Source of the DNA: an uncultured Thermomicrobiales bacterium
Lineage (GTDB): Bacteria; Chloroflexota; Chloroflexia; Thermomicrobiales; UBA6265
Reading direction: 5' to 3'
DNA length: 11,206 nt
Assembly: GCA_902806395.1 (NCBI GenBank)
Contig: CADCWH010000367.1
Location: 1 to 11,206, forward strand
Shown one piece after another: positions 8,508 to 11,206 of the stretch. The position numbers and the translations under genes were made by a program. Under the pieces are notes generated by a model. The model made no database searches. It was not told the DNA's origin and saw only the letters and a list, made by a program, of their open reading frames with translations. The first letter of the stretch is position 1; each line of letters opens with the position of its first letter.

Positions 8508-8798
8508 TCAGATCTCCTCGTCAGCCGCCGCGTCGGTGGAGTCACCGGCGGTCGGCAGGAGCCCTAGGTCGATCATTTGCCGGGCCAGGAAGGCATTGTT
8601 GGCGGTGATCAAGCGGATCGCGTAACTGGACGCGGAGCGGGCAGCAGCAAACCCTGGTGAGTCAAGCTCGCGCTCTGCGGTCGTGCCCCGCTCCGTGGCC
8701 GCCTCTTGTGCCTCTTCGAGCAGCATCTCGTCGAGATAGGCCGCCAGTTGGTCCTCTGCCATCCCCAAGCCGTGCAGTGTTCCCGCCGCGTCTCGCAT
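8508..8798 (-). CDS. hypothetical 96-aa protein
   Basis: I do not recognise this protein. From the ATG at 8798 it has 96 residues, mostly predicted helix. It begins with a short Gly/Ala segment, then an acidic helix (AEDQLAAYLDEMLLEEAQEA), a polar linker with PGFAAARSA, a second mixed helix (SYAIRLITANNAFLARQMID) and an acidic Asp/Glu/Ala tail ending DEEI. There is no cysteine pair, signal peptide or membrane segment. The frame stays open upstream to 9074, but that part runs across the ferredoxin promoter and looks unlike protein. ATG 8798 has GGGAG 9 nt before it, while the internal ATG at 8762 has only a weak G-run. It converges on the murA unit and diverges from the ferredoxin gene. Confidence 0.5.
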   Translation of the reverse strand: MRDAAGTLHGLGMAEDQLAAYLDEMLLEEAQEAATERGTTAERELDSPGFAAARSASSYAIRLITANNAFLARQMIDLGLLPTAGDSTDAAADEEI

Positions 8799-8859
8799 CC
8801 CGTCCCGCTCCCAACGTCGTTCGTCCGGACGTTCCAGGCGCCGCCCGATCCTCCAGCCT

Positions 8860-8880
8860 AGCATGGGCTGGCAGCATGGG
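8860..8880. repeat. 8-bp direct repeat, possible operator, in the divergent gap
   Basis: AGCATGGG occurs at 8860-8867 and again at 8873-8880, spaced 13 bp start to start. The first copy overlaps a 6-bp inverted repeat, CCAGCC (8853-8858) with GGCTGG (8866-8871). It lies about 75 bp upstream of the ferredoxin -10 candidate. A regulator site is possible, but chance is not excluded. Confidence 0.25.
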
Positions 8881-8931
8881 TCGGCGCCGCTCGGCCTGGG
8901 CCGTTGCCCAATCGTTACCTCAGGGCCGGGC

Positions 8932-8960
8932 CCGACGGTCTGGGCGAACCGCGTTATACT
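8932..8960 (+). promoter_or_regulatory. candidate promoter of the ferredoxin gene
   Basis: TATACT (8955-8960) matches the -10 consensus in five of six bases and stands out in GC-rich surroundings. The -35 place at 17-bp spacing reads CCGACG (8932-8937), sharing only the GAC core with TTGACA. Transcription would begin near 8967, leaving a leader of about 105 nt before the ATG at 9073. No equally good element was seen for the opposite, minus-strand gene in this 274-nt gap. Confidence 0.45.
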
Positions 8961-9072
8961 CGGTCCGTCCGCGAGTTCGTCACCGACGAGCGCCGTTTGC
9001 CGCAGCCAGCGGACCCAGCGCGCACCCATCCCCTGTACCCGGTGGCGAGACCACTGCCAGGAGCGTGCGAGC

Positions 9073-9321
9073 ATGACCTACGTCATCGCCCAACCATGTA
9101 TCGGCGTCAAGGACGCATCCTGCGTCGAGGTCTGTCCGGTGGACTGCATCCACTCGACCGACGATGCCGAGCAGTATTTCATTAACCCAGACGAATGCAT
9201 TGACTGCGGCGTCTGCGCCGAGGTCTGTCCGGTCGAGGCGATCTTCTTCGAGGATGATCTCCCCGAACAGTGGTCCTCATTCCAACCGGTCAACGCGGAG
9301 TTCTTCAAAGCCCAGGCCTGA
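9073..9321 (+). CDS. fdxA: 7Fe ferredoxin (3Fe-4S plus 4Fe-4S)
   Basis: This is a small soluble electron carrier of 82 residues. The cysteine pattern is that of seven-iron ferredoxins such as Azotobacter FdI. Cys9, Cys17 and Cys52 would hold the 3Fe-4S cluster, and Cys21, Cys42, Cys45 and Cys48 the 4Fe-4S cluster. Cys25 is the extra free cysteine also known from that family. The runs CIGVKDASCVEVCPVDCI and CIDCGVCAEVCPVEAI carry these residues. The tail (61-82) is acidic then aromatic (DDLPEQWSSF, AEFFKAQA), as in related proteins. The ATG has AGGAG (9059-9063) 9 nt upstream. The gene stands alone, with its own candidate promoter and a strong palindrome after it, so its redox partner cannot be told from the context. 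Confidence 0.93.
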   Translation: MTYVIAQPCIGVKDASCVEVCPVDCIHSTDDAEQYFINPDECIDCGVCAEVCPVEAIFFEDDLPEQWSSFQPVNAEFFKAQA

Positions 9322-9385
9322 TACGATCCCGGGTCCGGCCTACTGCGGACGCCTCCTAGGAATCGTGACCTCGTCAGGACCAAGG

Positions 9386-9417
9386 AGCGGGCCGCACCCC
9401 CGGGGGTGCGGCCCGCT
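9386..9417. terminator. perfect 32-nt palindrome between convergent genes
   Basis: The 16 bases 9386-9401 (AGCGGGCCGCACCCCC) are exactly complementary to 9402-9417. As RNA it would form a stem of about 14 bp with a 4-nt loop on either strand. It lies 64 nt after the ferredoxin stop and 42 nt before the stop of the minus-strand gene, the usual place for a bidirectional terminator. Neither side has a real T-run, so it may rely on the stem alone or act as a 3' end stabiliser. Confidence 0.65.
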
Positions 9418-9459
9418 GCCTGTCTCGGACTCGCCTTTCAGTGTCCTCATGCCCGCCCG

Positions 9460-11206
9460 TCAGCCGTCGGCACGCCCTGCCACCGCGGGGATGTAGACCG
9501 GCAGGTCCGCCCGCCAGAGGGAATCGGGGCTGATGAGGTGGATCGTGTGACTGCCTTCGTCGACGGCCATACCGGTGATGCCGCGCAAGGCGTCGCCGTT
9601 CCCGATGGGCGTGTCGAAGAGGAAGGCTCGGGTCTCGCCCGTGGTCGGATCGGTCCGGATCACCCGCAACTCGTGTCCAACCCGATCGAGGACCCACAGG
9701 ACCGTGGTATCGAGGCCACCGATCATCGTCACCGGTTCGGTCACCGGGGGATTCACGGGCAGCGTCCGCTCAGCGACGATCTTCCCAGCATCCAAAGTCG
9801 CAATTGACCCATCCACCCGCAGGACGTGGACCCGCCCGTCGATGACCAGGGCCTTCGCGCCCCGCAGCGACGGGGTCTGGCCGATCGGTGTCCAGGCCGA
9901 CATTTCGCCATCGTCCGCGGTCACGTCTGCGCGCAGGATCGTCCCGTCCTCGCTGTCCAGAACGTAGAATCCGTCGTCGAGCGTCGCACAGGGACCCTGT
10001 CGTTCAGGGGCCGGCATGTCTCCCAGGGGACGAACCGTCCAGTCGGATCCCTGGAGCCGGTAGGCCGCGGCCCCGTCGGTCACTACCAGTCCACCCGTAT
10101 TCCACGTGCCGTCAGTCAATGGGCCGACGACCCGGCCGTCGATCTCGCTTCCTGGTGCCAGCGCCGCAACCAGCCGGCTGTCGGTCAGGCTGACCTCATA
10201 GAGACCATTGGCGACCAAATACAGGGTCTGTCCAGCGCGTACCAGCCGGGGCGGCACCTTCGAGCCGGCGGTGATCTCCACCGGGATCTGACCCACGCGG
10301 GAGACGTTACCCAACCGGACGGCACCGCTCGCCTGATCCTGCAACTGTCGCAGGCGGACCCGGCGCGATGCCAGGGTTTCCTCGGCGATCCCTGCCTGCT
10401 CCGCCCGGGCGAGGGCCTCTTTCGCCGTGGTGCCGTCCGCTCCCAGGTCTTCTCCCGCTTCGAACGCCGCGATAGCCGAATCGAGACCGGCTAAGGCGTC
10501 ACGGCTCTCCTGCGCTCGGGCGGTGCGTTCCGTCACCCGGTCGTGAGCCACGGCGCTCGACCCGCAGATGACGCTCAACGCGAGCGCTACCAGGGCAAGA
10601 CGCGTCAGGCTACCGATACGACGTCGTCGCTGCGGCCCCGGTGGCAAGGTCGAGAGACCGCCGGGAAAGAATGCGGCCCGCCCACGCGGGCCGGTGACGA
10701 CCCGGATCGTCTCCCCCGAGCGCCCGGGCAGCGTAGTTCCTCCTGACTGGATCACCGGCGACCGCGATGTCACCGGCGCGGTGGTCACGTCAGATTCCCC
10801 GTCGTCCACCTGCCCGGGGGCCAGGACCCATGCCTTGACGGGCGTAGCCATTCCTCCAGGAGCGGTCGGCGGGACCCTGCCGGACGATTCCCCCCGTCTA
10901 TTCCAGCGGCCGAGTCCCGTGGCCGATGTGGCCGCTCGTTCAGATCGGGACGCCGCCGAGTGCCACCAGGCATCAGCCGCGGCCAGGGTTGCGGCCCGGA
11001 CCTCCTCGTCAGTCGCCAGCCCGACGCCCGACTCGATGACCCCCGGTATCGAGGAACCAGACTCGTCGGAGACCAGTGATGGTGACGCTAAGTCCACCTC
11101 CTGGTCCGACTGTATGGTGGCGTCCCTATCGTCCGCCGAGGGCGAGCTATCGCTGGACCCCGCCTCGAACGCGACCTGTCTCGGCTGACGCGTGACCCGA
11201 TCTCCA
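9460..11206 (-). CDS. single-pass membrane protein with beta-propeller-like outer domain (N terminus outside window)
   Basis: The frame is open from the TGA at 9460-9462 to the right edge (about 581 codons). The most upstream start in view is a GTG at 11097, with AGGAG touching it, too close to work well, so the gene probably begins beyond the window. Counting from that GTG: residues 1-155 are low-complexity, rich in Ser, Gly, Thr and Ala; RRRR (157-160) precedes one hydrophobic helix (about 166-183); 185-260 is Ala/Glu/Arg-rich, probably coiled coil; 265-540 shows repeated beta-strand units such as TLYLVANGLYEVSL, FYVLDSEDGTILRADV and LWVLDRVGHELRVIR, which suggest a beta-propeller. The basic cluster puts the propeller outside the membrane. 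There is no lipobox. The function is not recognised. A cytoplasmic enzyme or signalling domain upstream is possible but unseen. Confidence 0.75.
   Translation of the reverse strand, partial: GDRVTRQPRQVAFEAGSSDSSPSADDRDATIQSDQEVDLASPSLVSDESGSSIPGVIESGVGLATDEEVRAATLAAADAWWHSAASRSERAATSATGLGRWNRRGESSGRVPPTAPGGMATPVKAWVLAPGQVDDGESDVTTAPVTSRSPVIQSGGTTLPGRSGETIRVVTGPRGRAAFFPGGLSTLPPGPQRRRRIGSLTRLALVALALSVICGSSAVAHDRVTERTARAQESRDALAGLDSAIAAFEAGEDLGADGTTAKEALARAEQAGIAEETLASRRVRLRQLQDQASGAVRLGNVSRVGQIPVEITAGSKVPPRLVRAGQTLYLVANGLYEVSLTDSRLVAALAPGSEIDGRVVGPLTDGTWNTGGLVVTDGAAAYRLQGSDWTVRPLGDMPAPERQGPCATLDDGFYVLDSEDGTILRADVTADDGEMSAWTPIGQTPSLRGAKALVIDGRVHVLRVDGSIATLDAGKIVAERTLPVNPPVTEPVTMIGGLDTTVLWVLDRVGHELRVIRTDPTTGETRAFLFDTPIGNGDALRGITGMAVDEGSHTIHLISPDSLWRADLPVYIPAVAGRADG

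Noticed and set aside
8799..9074. N-terminal extension of the minus-strand 96-aa ORF to 188 codons
   Set aside because: It would run across the ferredoxin promoter and ribosome binding site, and is Arg/Trp/Pro-rich without a start signal.
10568..11188. 206-codon plus-strand frame at the right end
   Set aside because: It lies opposite the linker and membrane part of the minus-strand gene, has no ribosome binding site and is low-complexity.

Overview
The window is high-GC bacterial chromosomal DNA, roughly two thirds G+C by eye. Most of it (1-6604) is an F1Fo ATP synthase operon read left to right: the 3' end of atpB (subunit a), then atpE (c), atpF (b), atpH (delta), atpA (alpha), atpG (gamma), atpD (beta) and atpC (epsilon). 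The order is the classical bacterial one. The GC content, protein style and an atpC-murA junction would fit a Chloroflexota (Thermomicrobia-like) or another high-GC Gram-positive-type lineage. That placement is inference only, since no rRNA or marker comparison was possible.

Region by region: 1-166 is the tail of atpB, with a His/Asp-rich C-terminal extension. 167-6604 holds the remaining seven ATP synthase genes, which together encode the membrane rotor and stator (c, b, delta) and the catalytic head and central stalk (alpha, gamma, beta, epsilon). Several gaps between these genes are unusually long for an atp operon (82-201 nt). Most of the gaps contain GC-rich inverted repeats, including an 11-bp hairpin upstream of atpE and a perfect 14-bp hairpin just downstream of it. 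6804-8195 is murA, the first committed enzyme of peptidoglycan synthesis, followed after 21 nt by a 67-codon ORF with one hydrophobic segment and a good ribosome binding site.

The right part changes character. A short minus-strand ORF (8508-8798, 96 aa, unrecognised) converges on the murA unit and diverges from a 7Fe ferredoxin gene (9073-9321). The ferredoxin gene has a plausible -10 element and ends just before a perfect 32-nt palindrome (9386-9417), probably the boundary of two convergent units. From 9460 to the right edge a long minus-strand frame encodes the C-terminal part of a single-pass membrane protein with a beta-propeller-like outer region; its N terminus lies outside the window.

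No tRNA, rRNA, CRISPR array, insertion sequence or phage gene was seen. The points most worth checking are the structured intercistronic RNA around atpE, the altered P-loop of subunit alpha, the N-terminally extended subunit c, and the two small unrecognised genes. No clear new defence or metabolic system is visible.
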